Assembly: GCA_934085585.1 (NCBI GenBank)
Contig: CAKOHI010000004.1
Coordinates: 1 to 64,000, forward strand
Source: an uncultured Bacilli bacterium
Lineage (GTDB): Bacteria; Bacillota_I; Bacilli_A; RF39; UBA660
Direction of reading: 5' to 3'
DNA: 64,000 bases
The notes under the pieces are model-generated. The model did not search any database, had not been told where the DNA came from, and saw nothing but the letters and a program-made list of their open reading frames with translations. The stretch's first letter is position 1, and each line of letters opens with the position of its first letter. Made by a program: the position numbers and the translations under genes. This document shows, piece by piece, positions 51,607 to 60,070 of this stretch.

Positions 51607-52385
51607 TGAAGAAAGTATATGTGGAGATAACTAATAATTGTAATTTGAAATGTTCGTTTTGTATTCATAATAAAAGAGAAGCAAAATATATGAGTATGGA
51701 TGAATTTAAAATTATATTAGATAAATTAAAGGGACATACAAAGTACCTTTATTTTCACGTTTTAGGTGAACCTTTAATTCATCCATTAATAAATGAGTTT
51801 ATTAATGAAGCAAGTAAGGATTATTTTGTAAATATTACTACGAATGGATATTTTATAGAAAAAATTAAAAATAATAATAATATAAGACAAATAAATATAT
51901 CTTTACATAGTAATGTAGGTGATGTAGATAATTATTTAAATAGAATTTTTGAAGTAATTGATGATTTAAAGAAGTATACTTATATTAATTATAGATTATG
52001 GGTTGGAAGTAATAAGAAAATTATTCATAAATTGGAAGAAAAATATTGTAAAAAGATTACTAAAAGTATGAAGCTTGAAGATAATGTATTTATCGATATA
52101 AATGAAGAGTTTGTGTGGCCTGATTTAAATAATCAAATTTATAATGAACATGGTTTTTGTTATGGTTTAAAAGATCACTTTGGTATTTTAGTAGATGGTA
52201 GTATTGTTCCTTGTTGTTTAGATGGAAATGGGTGTATTATTTTAGGCAATATTTTTACAAGTAATATTGATGAGGTACTACATAGTAAGAGATCACAAGA
52301 GATGATAGTTGGGTTTAATAAGAAGTTGCTGGTTGAGGATTTATGCAAGCATTGTGGATTTATAAATAGAAATACTTTAAAGTAA
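51603..52385 (+). CDS. Radical SAM/SPASM protein
   Basis: 260 aa. The radical SAM cluster motif is CNLKCSFC at residues about 13-20. GEPLIHP and the NITTNGY strand are typical. C-terminal Cys (CCLDGNGC and CKHCGF) form a SPASM-like auxiliary cluster. Substrate unknown; no peptide precursor gene is obvious next to it. Starts within the stop of the small membrane gene. Confidence 0.85.
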   Translation: MMKKVYVEITNNCNLKCSFCIHNKREAKYMSMDEFKIILDKLKGHTKYLYFHVLGEPLIHPLINEFINEASKDYFVNITTNGYFIEKIKNNNNIRQINISLHSNVGDVDNYLNRIFEVIDDLKKYTYINYRLWVGSNKKIIHKLEEKYCKKITKSMKLEDNVFIDINEEFVWPDLNNQIYNEHGFCYGLKDHFGILVDGSIVPCCLDGNGCIILGNIFTSNIDEVLHSKRSQEMIVGFNKKLLVEDLCKHCGFINRNTLK

Positions 52386-52422
52386 ATTGGTTTTGTGTTA
52401 TTATTTAAATGGTGATGTATTG

Positions 52423-53523
52423 ATGAATAATTTAGCATGTAAAAATGAAGATGCAATATATTTTGAAAAAATAGATAAAGATTTTAGATTACCATTTTCT
52501 AGGGATATAGATAGAATTTTATATTCATTATCTTTTCAAAGATATATGGATAAAACACAAGTTTTTTCTTTTAAAGAAAATGATCATTTAACTAAAAGAA
52601 TGATTCATGTTTTATATGTGAGTAAAATTGCTAGAACTATTGGAAGAGCTTTAGATTTGAATGAAGATTTAATTGAAGCTGGAGCTTTAGGGCATGATCT
52701 TGGTCATACTCCGTTTGGTCACGTGGGTGAGGCAATACTTAATAAAATAAGCTTAAATGCTGGATGTGGATATTTTAATCATAATGTCCATAGTGTAAGA
52801 CTTTTAATGAATATAGAAAATTATGGATGTGGTAAAAATATTACATTACAAACTTTAGATGCTATTTTGTGTCATAATGGAGAAATTGTTGAAGGATTAT
52901 ATAAACCTAAAAATAAAACAAAAAAAGAGTTTTTAGAAGAATATAAAAATACATATCTAGATAAAGATGCTTGTAAGAAACTTACTCCGATGACTTTGGA
53001 AGGCTGTGTTGTTAGAATAAGTGATTTAATAGCTTATTTAGGTAGAGATATAGATGATGCAGTAAGAATGAAATTACTTACTTGGGATGATGTTCCTAGT
53101 AAAATTACAAATATACTTGGTAAAAGTAATAGAGATATAGTTAATACATTAATTAATGATGTGATAAAAGAAAGCAAAGGCAAAGCCTATATTAAATTGA
53201 GTAATTCTGTTTTTGAAGCAATAAAGGATCTTAAAGATTTTAATTATGAAAATATATATTATAAAGCTTATACTAAAGAAGAAAAAAAAGAGTTAGAAAA
53301 TATGTTAAATACTTTATATGATACTTATATAAATGATTTAAATACAAATAATAAAGATAGTAATATAATTAAGTCATATTTAAATAATATGAGTGAAGAA
53401 TATAAAAGTAATAATAGTAAAGAAAGAATAGTTATTGATTATATTGCAGGTATGACTGATGATTATACTTTAAAAGAATATAATAAAATTTTAAAAAGTA
53501 AGCATAATAAAGGTGAGGTGTAA
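52423..53523 (+). CDS. dGTPase-like HD phosphohydrolase
   Basis: 366 aa. FSRDIDRILYSLSFQRYMDKTQVF is the dGTPase start motif (residues about 22-45), followed by the HD metal site in GALGHDLGHTPFGHVGE and a second His in NHNVHSVRLL. It hydrolyses dNTPs to nucleoside and triphosphate. The start ATG 52423 follows GGTGAT. Overlaps slightly with the frame of the M16 gene that follows. Confidence 0.88.
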   Translation: MNNLACKNEDAIYFEKIDKDFRLPFSRDIDRILYSLSFQRYMDKTQVFSFKENDHLTKRMIHVLYVSKIARTIGRALDLNEDLIEAGALGHDLGHTPFGHVGEAILNKISLNAGCGYFNHNVHSVRLLMNIENYGCGKNITLQTLDAILCHNGEIVEGLYKPKNKTKKEFLEEYKNTYLDKDACKKLTPMTLEGCVVRISDLIAYLGRDIDDAVRMKLLTWDDVPSKITNILGKSNRDIVNTLINDVIKESKGKAYIKLSNSVFEAIKDLKDFNYENIYYKAYTKEEKKELENMLNTLYDTYINDLNTNNKDSNIIKSYLNNMSEEYKSNNSKERIVIDYIAGMTDDYTLKEYNKILKSKHNKGEV

Positions 53524-53524
53524 A

Positions 53525-54790
53525 ATGAAATATAAAACATATAATTGTAATTCTTTTAATATTTATACTATAAAAACAGATAAATTTAAAACAAGTCATA
53601 TGGAAGTAATATTTAGAAATATAGCTAAAAAAGAAGAAATGGGGAAATATTCATTTTTAGCTGATATGATGAGTGAATCATGTAAAATGTATCCGAGAAA
53701 AAAAGATTTAATTACTAAATTTGAAGAACTATATAAAATAATTATATACGCATCCACTGTAAGGGTAGGTAATGTATTAGATTTACATGTATCCTTGGAT
53801 TTTATTAATCCTTTTTATATAGATGATGAAAATTATATGGAAGAAGTTATTAAAACTTTATTTGAAATAATTGAAAGACCTAATGTTGTTAATGATGAAT
53901 TTGATTTAAAAACATTTAATATTGTAAAGGAACGTATTAAAAGAGAAATTAATTCTTTAAAAGAAAATCCTGTAAAGCAAAGTATAAAAGAAGCTTTTAA
54001 AGAAATGGATAAAGATAGTCCAACATCTTATGAACTTCTTGGTACGATTGAAGAATTAGATAATATTACACCATCTAGTCTTTATGATGCTTATAAAAAT
54101 TTAAGAAAGAATTTTAAAGTTGATATATTTTTAATAGGTAATTTAGAAATGGATGATGTAGTTAGTTTAATTAAGAAATATTTTAAAAATAGGTATATTG
54201 TTGATGGTTCTTATGAAATGATGGTGGATAATAAAGTTACTAAAAAAGTCCATGAAAAGAGTTTAAAAAGTGAAAATATTCAAACTAATTTAGTAATGTT
54301 ATTTAATTTAGATAATTTAAGTGAACAAGAAAAAAATATTACTATGAATGTATTTAATTATTTATATGGAAATGGAGGGCTTACTTCAAAACTATATAAA
54401 AGTATCAGAGAAGAAAATAGTTTATGTTATGCAATTAATAGTATGTATTTAAAATATGATAAATTATTGATGATTCAAATATCATTAGAACAAAATAATG
54501 TAAAAAAATGTATTTCTTTAGTGAAAAAAGAATTAAAAAATATGGTAGATGGTAATTTTACGGATTTAGAAGTTGAAGATGCTATTAATAATATGATTAT
54601 TTCACTTGATATGACACTTGATAATAATGTAGCTATTTTAAATAATTATGTTTTTAATGTTTATGATAATTTACCTATGATTGAAGATAGAAAATTAGCA
54701 TTTAAGAATGTTAAAAAAGAAGATATAGTTAAGGTAGCAAAAAAAGTTAAGTTGAATACAGTATTTGCTTTGGAAGGGAAGAGTGAATAA
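53525..54790 (+). CDS. M16-family peptidase-like protein (YmfF type)
   Basis: 421 aa. Two M16 domains. The first helix region reads FLADMMSESCKMYPRK in place of HxxEH, so it lacks the zinc site, as in the YmfF half of Bacillus YmfF-YmfH pairs. It probably dimerises with the active partner encoded next. GAGGTG precedes the ATG 53525. Overlaps the next start by one base. Confidence 0.88.
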   Translation: MKYKTYNCNSFNIYTIKTDKFKTSHMEVIFRNIAKKEEMGKYSFLADMMSESCKMYPRKKDLITKFEELYKIIIYASTVRVGNVLDLHVSLDFINPFYIDDENYMEEVIKTLFEIIERPNVVNDEFDLKTFNIVKERIKREINSLKENPVKQSIKEAFKEMDKDSPTSYELLGTIEELDNITPSSLYDAYKNLRKNFKVDIFLIGNLEMDDVVSLIKKYFKNRYIVDGSYEMMVDNKVTKKVHEKSLKSENIQTNLVMLFNLDNLSEQEKNITMNVFNYLYGNGGLTSKLYKSIREENSLCYAINSMYLKYDKLLMIQISLEQNNVKKCISLVKKELKNMVDGNFTDLEVEDAINNMIISLDMTLDNNVAILNNYVFNVYDNLPMIEDRKLAFKNVKKEDIVKVAKKVKLNTVFALEGKSE

Positions 54791-56073
54791 TGGAAGAATT
54801 AGTTTTAAAAGGCTTAAATGAAAAGATATATGTGTATAATACTAAATGTGGACTTCCAATATATATGTGGGTAAATGAAAAAGTAAGTAGTATGTATGCT
54901 TCTTTATCTGTAAAGTATGGTTCAATTCATACAAAATTTAAAATAGGGAAAAAGACTTATGAAGTACCTGATGGTATTGCTCATTTTTTGGAACATATAA
55001 AATTTAATATTGATGAGGAAACTACAGCTCATGATGAATTTTATAAATTAGGGGGAGATGCAAATGCTTTTACAACTTTTGATTATACTAGTTATATTGT
55101 GTTTGCTACTAAAAATAAAAAAGAAAATTTAGAAGAATTACTTAATTTTGTTTATAATCCATTTTTTACTAAAAAAAGTGTAGCTAAAGAAAAAGGGATT
55201 ATTGTTGAAGAAGCTAATATGGGACTTGATGATCCTTATAGTATAGTGTTTTTTCATACACTATCAAATGTGTTACAAAAATCAAAATATAGAAATACTA
55301 TAACAGGGACGCCAGAAGATGTTAATAGCATAAATCTAGAAGATGTTAAATTAGTTTATGATGCTTTTTATCATCCTGAAAATATGTTTTTAACTATAAC
55401 TGGTAATTTTAATCCTTATGAAATGGCAAGTGTTGTTGAAGATAATTTATCTAAAAAAAGTTTCGGAAAGTATTTGCAACCAATAGTTATAAAAGAATCT
55501 GAACCTAAAAAAGTATTAGAAAAATATAAAGAAGAAAGGATTAATTTAACTTATCCAAGAGTGAAAATTTGTTGTAAAATGGATATGAATAAATTTAAGG
55601 ACTATTCTATATTAGAACTAAAAATTCTTTCTAATTTAATTTTTAATATAAATTTTGGCGCTACTTCTGATTTTAGAGATGAACTAATGGAAAAAGGACT
55701 TATTCAAGGAATGAGTGTTGCAACAGATATTTATGATGATACTTTTGTTATTTCAATTAGTGTAACAACCAATTTTAAAGATGAAGTTATAAAAAGAATT
55801 AAAGATAAATTAAATGATTTACAAATTAGTGATATTGATTTTAAAAGAAAAAAGAATGCTACGATAGCAACTTTAATATTAGATTATGAAGATGTAGAAA
55901 ATGTTAGTTATAGAATTCAAGATGATGTTTTAAATAATGGGGGTATTGTAACTAATCTAAAAGAAATATTAGAAGATGAGACTCTTGAAGATTTAGAAGA
56001 ATTAATTAATTTATATGATTTAGATAATTTGCAAATTAGTGTATTTTTACCAAAAGAAAACCAAAAGGATTAA
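54790..56073 (+). CDS. M16-family zinc peptidase (YmfH type)
   Basis: 427 aa. The inverted zinc motif HFLEH is in GIAHFLEHIKF at about residues 58-68, and the third ligand Glu lies in IIVEEANMG about 75 residues later. Substrate unknown; pairs form a clamshell that degrades or processes peptides. Unlike Bacillus, the ymfF-ymfH pair is about 42 kb from rodZ-pgsA here. Confidence 0.9.
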   Translation: MEELVLKGLNEKIYVYNTKCGLPIYMWVNEKVSSMYASLSVKYGSIHTKFKIGKKTYEVPDGIAHFLEHIKFNIDEETTAHDEFYKLGGDANAFTTFDYTSYIVFATKNKKENLEELLNFVYNPFFTKKSVAKEKGIIVEEANMGLDDPYSIVFFHTLSNVLQKSKYRNTITGTPEDVNSINLEDVKLVYDAFYHPENMFLTITGNFNPYEMASVVEDNLSKKSFGKYLQPIVIKESEPKKVLEKYKEERINLTYPRVKICCKMDMNKFKDYSILELKILSNLIFNINFGATSDFRDELMEKGLIQGMSVATDIYDDTFVISISVTTNFKDEVIKRIKDKLNDLQISDIDFKRKKNATIATLILDYEDVENVSYRIQDDVLNNGGIVTNLKEILEDETLEDLEELINLYDLDNLQISVFLPKENQKD

Positions 56074-56092
56074 TAAATAACCTTTTGGTTTT
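56057..56092. terminator. Bidirectional terminator between ymfH and rpsD
   Basis: AAAACCAAAAGG (56057-56068) with CCTTTTGGTTTT (56081-56092), 12 bp, between convergent genes. Confidence 0.85.
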
Positions 56093-56096
56093 AATA

Positions 56097-56699
56097 TTAT
56101 CTGTTGTAGAATTCAACGATAAGTTGTTCATTAATTTCTGGATTAAGTTCACTTCTTTCTGGAAGTCTAACAAATTTACCAGTTAATTTCTTTTCATCCA
56201 TTTCTAGGAATGCTGGAACAGTTCTCTTTTGTTCAATTGCATCAAGGATTGCTGGATGGTTCATTGAGTTTTCTTTAACTGAAATGATATCTCCGACTTT
56301 AGTAGTGTATGAAGGAATATCAACCTTTTTACCATTTACTAAAATGTGTCCATGATTTACAATTTGACGAGCGCTTCTTCTAGTTCTAGCCATACCAAGA
56401 CGATAAACCATATTATCAAGTCTTGATTCTAGTAGGATAAGTAAGTTTTCCCCAGCAATACCATGCATCTTTGAAGCTTTGTCAAATACTTTGTGGAATT
56501 GTTTTTCATTAAGTCCATAAAGAATTCTTACTTTTTGTTTTTCTTGCATTTGGATTCCATATTCACTTAATTTACGACGACGGTCTTGTCCGTGTTGTCC
56601 TGGTGCATATGGTCTTTTTGCTAATTCTTTTCCGTTTTCAAGAGTAGAAAAACCAAGTCTTCTAGATTTTTTATAAGCTGGTCCTGTATATCTTGCCAT
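56097..56699 (-). CDS. rpsD: Ribosomal protein S4
   Basis: 200 aa. Primary 16S-binding protein. MARYTGPAYKKSRRLGFS at the start, GQHGQ, ESRLDNMVYRLGMARTRRSARQIVNHGHILVNGK of the S4 domain (about 90-130). The start 56699 follows AAAGGAG; the upstream ATG (56714) does not. It is a lone gene with a long structured leader, which fits S4 autoregulation. Confidence 0.97.
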   Translation of the reverse strand: MARYTGPAYKKSRRLGFSTLENGKELAKRPYAPGQHGQDRRRKLSEYGIQMQEKQKVRILYGLNEKQFHKVFDKASKMHGIAGENLLILLESRLDNMVYRLGMARTRRSARQIVNHGHILVNGKKVDIPSYTTKVGDIISVKENSMNHPAILDAIEQKRTVPAFLEMDEKKLTGKFVRLPERSELNPEINEQLIVEFYNR

Positions 56700-56853
56700 A
56701 AAATCTCCTTTCATTTTATTTGCAAAATATTTAACTTCGTTATATCTAATAAATAGGGAGTTTAAATAATTTTACTAGGGCAGTCCTAGTTACTTTGTTC
56801 CATATAGGTTTAAACACATTATTTATAGGTATAACCCTGCCTAAATAACTTGC
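56700..56853 (-). promoter_or_regulatory. Structured rpsD leader (S4 autoregulation candidate)
   Basis: A 5' leader of about 150 nt starting from the promoter at 56860-56889. On the minus strand GGCAG near the 5' end can pair with CTGCC about 60 nt later, around GGTTATACC and a CTAGG/CCTAG hairpin. Firmicute rpsD genes often carry an S4-binding leader; I infer the same here from position and structure. Confidence 0.6.
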
Positions 56854-56859
56854 AAGTGT

Positions 56860-56889
56860 ATTATATAATAAATGTATGCTTGTTGTCAA
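56860..56889 (-). promoter_or_regulatory. SigA promoter of rpsD
   Basis: TTGACA (56884-56889 on minus), 18-bp spacer, TATAAT (56860-56865). Confidence 0.8.
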
Positions 56890-56997
56890 ATAAAAATTGT
56901 AATTGTTTATTTATTTTATTATGACAAATAAAAACATCTAGGTTAATTTAACTTATATATTTGGACTAAAAAATTTTAAAGCAAATGCTATAATTTG

Positions 56998-57026
56998 TTG
57001 CTTTTTATAGACTCGTATGTTAAAAT
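56998..57026 (+). promoter_or_regulatory. Promoter of the toxin-type mRNA
   Basis: TTGCTT (56998-57003), 17-bp spacer, TAAAAT (57021-57026) with an extended TG. Predicted start near 57033. From here to 57320 the interval holds the candidate toxin-antitoxin locus. Confidence 0.65.
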
Positions 57027-57092
57027 AATTTTTATGGAATATCCAGTTGATTGGATGCTACCTTCTACAATATAAATAAGAGGTTTGATTCT

Positions 57093-57167
57093 ATGACTAA
57101 AGATGGAATTATCATCGGGTTATGGTTGATCATTATTCTTCTCATTTTGGTTTTACTGCTAAAATAG
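57093..57167 (+). CDS. Candidate type I toxin peptide, 24 aa
   Basis: MTKDGIIIGL then a run of Ile/Leu/Val/Trp ending in LLLK: a short peptide made almost entirely of one membrane helix with charged ends, the usual form of type I toxins (TxpA, Fst, Hok). AAGAGG lies 9 nt before the ATG. The surrounding mRNA (about 57033-57262) has complementary ends (TTGGATGCTACC 57051-57062 and GGTAGCATCCAA 57223-57234) and a convergent antisense RNA. Confidence 0.65.
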   Translation: MTKDGIIIGLWLIIILLILVLLLK

Positions 57168-57174
57168 AAGTAAA

Positions 57175-57282
57175 TAAAAACGCATCTAGATCAACCGTGT
57201 TGATTTAGATGCCCACAACTTTGGTAGCATCCAACATGCAAAATTGGATGTTCCATTTTTAATTTATGCAAATTGTTTTGCT
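57175..57282 (-). ncRNA. Candidate antitoxin RNA of the 57-kb locus
   Basis: From a strong minus-strand promoter the RNA would run about 108 nt through a GCAAA/TTTGC-type 5' hairpin, a perfect CATCCAA/TTGGATG hairpin, the motif TGTTGGATGCTACC (+46), and a terminator hairpin (GCATCTAAATCAAC... with a T tail past 57180). It is antisense to the 3' part of the toxin mRNA. Its 5' half resembles the orphan RNA at 13064-13169. Confidence 0.65.
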
Positions 57283-57288
57283 ATATAC

Positions 57289-57317
57289 ATATTATCATAA
57301 AAGTGGCTTTTTGTCAA
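57289..57317 (-). promoter_or_regulatory. Strong promoter of the antitoxin RNA
   Basis: TTGACA (57312-57317), 17-bp spacer, TAATAT (57289-57294), just past the def stop codon. Confidence 0.8.
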
Positions 57318-57320
57318 AGT

Positions 57321-57875
57321 CTAAATTTCTCGCATTTTATTTTTATCTTTATATGGATTTTTAGGATCTATTTTATCTACGAATAAAATTCCATCTAAAT
57401 GATCTATTTCATGTTGGAATGCTACAGCTAAATCTTCACGAGCTCGCATTGTTTTTTTATTTCCTTCATAATCATAATATTCAATAGTTATTCTAGCATG
57501 TCTTGGAACTATGCCTTCAACTTCACGATTAACACTTAAACATCCTTCGCCTTCACCAACATAAATTAACTCTTCACTTTGACTAATAATTTTAGGATTA
57601 ATTATTATATATTCTTCAAAGGTTCCTTTTTCTTCTAGTTCATTGGCTATAACAAACATTCTTTTTAAATGCCCTAGTTGGACAAAAGCCATTCCCATTC
57701 CAGCTCTTAAATCGTATTTTTCAGCAATTTTTTCGTCTTGGCTCATTTCTAAATATTTAATTGTATCTTCAGCAAGTTTGCGATCTTCTTTACTTACTGG
57801 AAATGTAACATCTTTACTTTTTTGATGTAATATTTTATTTTTTTCATCTAATATTGTAATGTTTGGTAATTTCAT
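57321..57875 (-). CDS. def: Peptide deformylase
   Basis: 184 aa. Removes the formyl group from new proteins. Three motifs: GMGMAFVQLG (motif I, with Phe for the usual Ala-Pro), EGCLSV, and QHEIDHLDG with the metal His residues and Glu. Type 2 (Gram-positive) features include the insertion after motif I. The start 57875 follows GGTGAAGTAT. Confidence 0.95.
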   Translation of the reverse strand: MKLPNITILDEKNKILHQKSKDVTFPVSKEDRKLAEDTIKYLEMSQDEKIAEKYDLRAGMGMAFVQLGHLKRMFVIANELEEKGTFEEYIIINPKIISQSEELIYVGEGEGCLSVNREVEGIVPRHARITIEYYDYEGNKKTMRAREDLAVAFQHEIDHLDGILFVDKIDPKNPYKDKNKMREI

Positions 57876-57930
57876 ATATACTTCACCTGGAACATAGTAT
57901 ATCAAATTTTTTTTGAAAATGCAATTTTCA

Positions 57931-57959
57931 TTGTAATTGCTAGGCTTTTATGGTAATAT
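57931..57959 (+). promoter_or_regulatory. Promoter of the ImmA/IrrE-like gene
   Basis: TTGTAA (57931-57936), 17-bp spacer, TAATAT (57954-57959). It covers the first ATG (57950) of the frame. Confidence 0.6.
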
Positions 57960-57979
57960 TTGCTTGGGAGATGATTTTC

Positions 57980-58456
57980 TTGGATATTCAAAAAAGACTT
58001 AAAATGATATTAGATAAATTTGCAGAATGTAGTAACGAGTTGGGTATTATTGATATTACCAAATTTGCAAGATCATTTGGATTTATTGTTAATGAGAGTA
58101 GTGATTTACCAAATGATATAAATGGTAAAATTAGTTCAGCTAATAATAATAAAAAAATAATTTTAAATATTTACTTTAGTAAAGAACAAAAAAGATATAC
58201 GATTGCATATTTGATTTCTTCATATTTAATATTTTATAATAATGAAATTTTTTTAGGTAGTCATGTTTTAGATAATGAAATTGATGCTGTTGCATCTTTT
58301 GCAAGAATATTACTTGTGCCTGATAATAAATTAAAGGCTTGTAATACAAGAGATTGCGAGGCTTTAGCATCTTATTTTTCTGTACCTATAGAAATAATTA
58401 AATTAAGATTAAAAGAAGTGTTTAAACCAAATATATTACAAAGAAAAAAGGACTAG
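57980..58456 (+). CDS. Degenerate ImmA/IrrE-like protein
   Basis: 158 aa. The layout fits ImmA/IrrE (NNNKKIILN, then RYTIAYLISSYLIFY, then DNEIDAVASFARILLVP), but the zinc motif HExxH is replaced by LISSY, so it is probably not a peptidase. It might be a regulator or pseudo-enzyme. No repressor gene is beside it, unlike phage or ICE ImmA-ImmR pairs. A TTG start at 57980 after GGGAG fits the promoter position; ATG 57971 is the alternative. Confidence 0.6.
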   Translation: MDIQKRLKMILDKFAECSNELGIIDITKFARSFGFIVNESSDLPNDINGKISSANNNKKIILNIYFSKEQKRYTIAYLISSYLIFYNNEIFLGSHVLDNEIDAVASFARILLVPDNKLKACNTRDCEALASYFSVPIEIIKLRLKEVFKPNILQRKKD

Positions 58457-58482
58457 TTTTGATGTAGCCCTTTTAAATTTAT

Positions 58483-58668
58483 TTAATTATTGTTATTATT
58501 CCAGCTCCAGCCAGCACCTAAAATGATTACTAAAAGAATGAATAATACAATCCAAATAGCAGCACCTATGCCATAACCACTAGTGTATCCAGCATATGTA
58601 GGAGCTCCACAAGCACCTTGAGCGCCGTATCCTCCGCCATAATAGCCAGTATTTCCATAATAATACAT
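58483..58668 (-). CDS. YjcZ-like sporulation peptide
   Basis: 61 aa. A Gly/Tyr-rich N-terminus followed by GIGAAIWIVLFILLVIILGAGW, split as a hydrophobic C-terminal helix, which is the YjcZ family pattern of small spore-associated proteins. AGGAGG precedes the ATG. Function unknown. Confidence 0.75.
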   Translation of the reverse strand: MYYYGNTGYYGGGYGAQGACGAPTYAGYTSGYGIGAAIWIVLFILLVIILGAGWSWNNNNN

Positions 58669-58798
58669 AATATACCTCCTTTTTGTATCTACTATAATTT
58701 ATTATAAATGACGATTTTTTGACATTAAAATAACCCAAGTTTTCAAAAAAAACTTTAATTTGTTTGTAAATATGATAATATTATTATAGGTGAGGAGT

Positions 58799-59956
58799 AT
58801 GCGAAAAATATTTTCTAAAATGGATATTCCATTATTTATAATGATAATACTTTATGTTATTTTAGGATTAGTAATGATTTATAGTGCTTCTAGTATTACT
58901 GCAGTTGTAAGATATGGATATCAACCTTATCATTTTTTTATAAGACAAGCGATATTTGTTTTAGTAGCTTTTTTTATAGGCTTGTTAATTGTTTTAAGGT
59001 TTCCAACTAGAAATTATGGAGCTTTAGCTTGGCCTTTGGTGTTTTTGCTGATTGGATCTTTGGCACTTTTATTTGTAAAGGGGAAAATTGCTGGTGGTGC
59101 AATAAGTTGGTTTGATTTAAAATATTTTAAAGTGCAACCTAGTGAGTTTGCAAAATCAATTTTAGTAGTGTTTATGGCTGTTTATTATAATAAACTTCAT
59201 TATAAAAAGGTAAAAAATGTTTATGCTTATTTTGTTCCGTTGGGATTTGCAGCAATTGTTATTGGGCTTGTGTTTATGCAACCTGATTTAGGAAGTGCAG
59301 CTATTATTGCTGGTATTGTATTTTTAACTTTTATAAGTATTCCTATTGTTCAAAATAATATTATGAAATTTATTAAAATATTTGCAGTCGGAGTAATTAT
59401 TGCTGTTATAGCTGTGCTTTATTCTGGTAATGATTTTTTAAGTAGCATTCAAAAAGGAAGACTTAATTTTAGAAATCCTTGTTCAAGATATACTGAAACT
59501 ACTGGATATCAAGTGTGTAATGGGTTTATTGCTATAAATAATGGTGGTTTATTTGGGGTTGGTCTTGGAAATTCAAGACAAAAATATTTATATTTACCTG
59601 AATCTCATACAGATTTTATTTTTCCAATTATTGTTGAAGAACTTGGACTTGCAATAGGTATTTTAATTATTTTAGGTTATGTTTATATTTTAGCAAGGAT
59701 TTTAAAAATTGCTAAATCAAGTGAAAATCTACGATGTTCAATTCTTGCCTATGGAACTTTTTGGTATTTTACGTTACATATTTTAGTTAATTTACTCGGA
59801 GTACTAGCTTTAATTCCTTTGACTGGTGTACCACTTCCATTTTTAAGTTATGGTGGATCATTTACTGTTAATGCGATTATAATGGTTTTTGTGGTAGAAA
59901 GAGTAAATATTGAAAATAAAATTAATAAAACTAAAAGAGAAATAAAAGCTTTATAA
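58799..59956 (+). CDS. SEDS-family peptidoglycan glycosyltransferase (FtsW-like)
   Basis: 385 aa with about ten membrane helices. MIYSASS, PSEFAK, QPDLGSA, the large loop with GVGLGNSRQKYLYLPESHTDFIF, and PLPFLSYGGS near the C-terminus. The loop motif is closer to FtsW/SpoVE than to RodA. It polymerises lipid II together with a class B PBP (one is at 33010). GGTGAGGAG precedes ATG 58799. Confidence 0.9.
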   Translation: MRKIFSKMDIPLFIMIILYVILGLVMIYSASSITAVVRYGYQPYHFFIRQAIFVLVAFFIGLLIVLRFPTRNYGALAWPLVFLLIGSLALLFVKGKIAGGAISWFDLKYFKVQPSEFAKSILVVFMAVYYNKLHYKKVKNVYAYFVPLGFAAIVIGLVFMQPDLGSAAIIAGIVFLTFISIPIVQNNIMKFIKIFAVGVIIAVIAVLYSGNDFLSSIQKGRLNFRNPCSRYTETTGYQVCNGFIAINNGGLFGVGLGNSRQKYLYLPESHTDFIFPIIVEELGLAIGILIILGYVYILARILKIAKSSENLRCSILAYGTFWYFTLHILVNLLGVLALIPLTGVPLPFLSYGGSFTVNAIIMVFVVERVNIENKINKTKREIKAL

Positions 59957-60025
59957 ACGGTTTAAAATTAATGCTTTTTAACAAATTAAATTTGAGATGA
60001 AAACATAAGCAGATCCAATAATTAT

Positions 60026-60055
60026 TGAATAAAAGAAGAAATATTAGAAATAATA
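60026..60055 (+). promoter_or_regulatory. Possible SigG promoter of ku-ligD
   Basis: TGAATA (60026-60031) matches the SigG -35, and AATAATA after 17 bp agrees with CATACTA at 5 of 7 positions. The equivalent Bacillus genes are expressed in the forespore. In an AT-rich genome this could be chance. Confidence 0.35.
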
Positions 60056-60070
60056 TAAATGGTGATAAAT

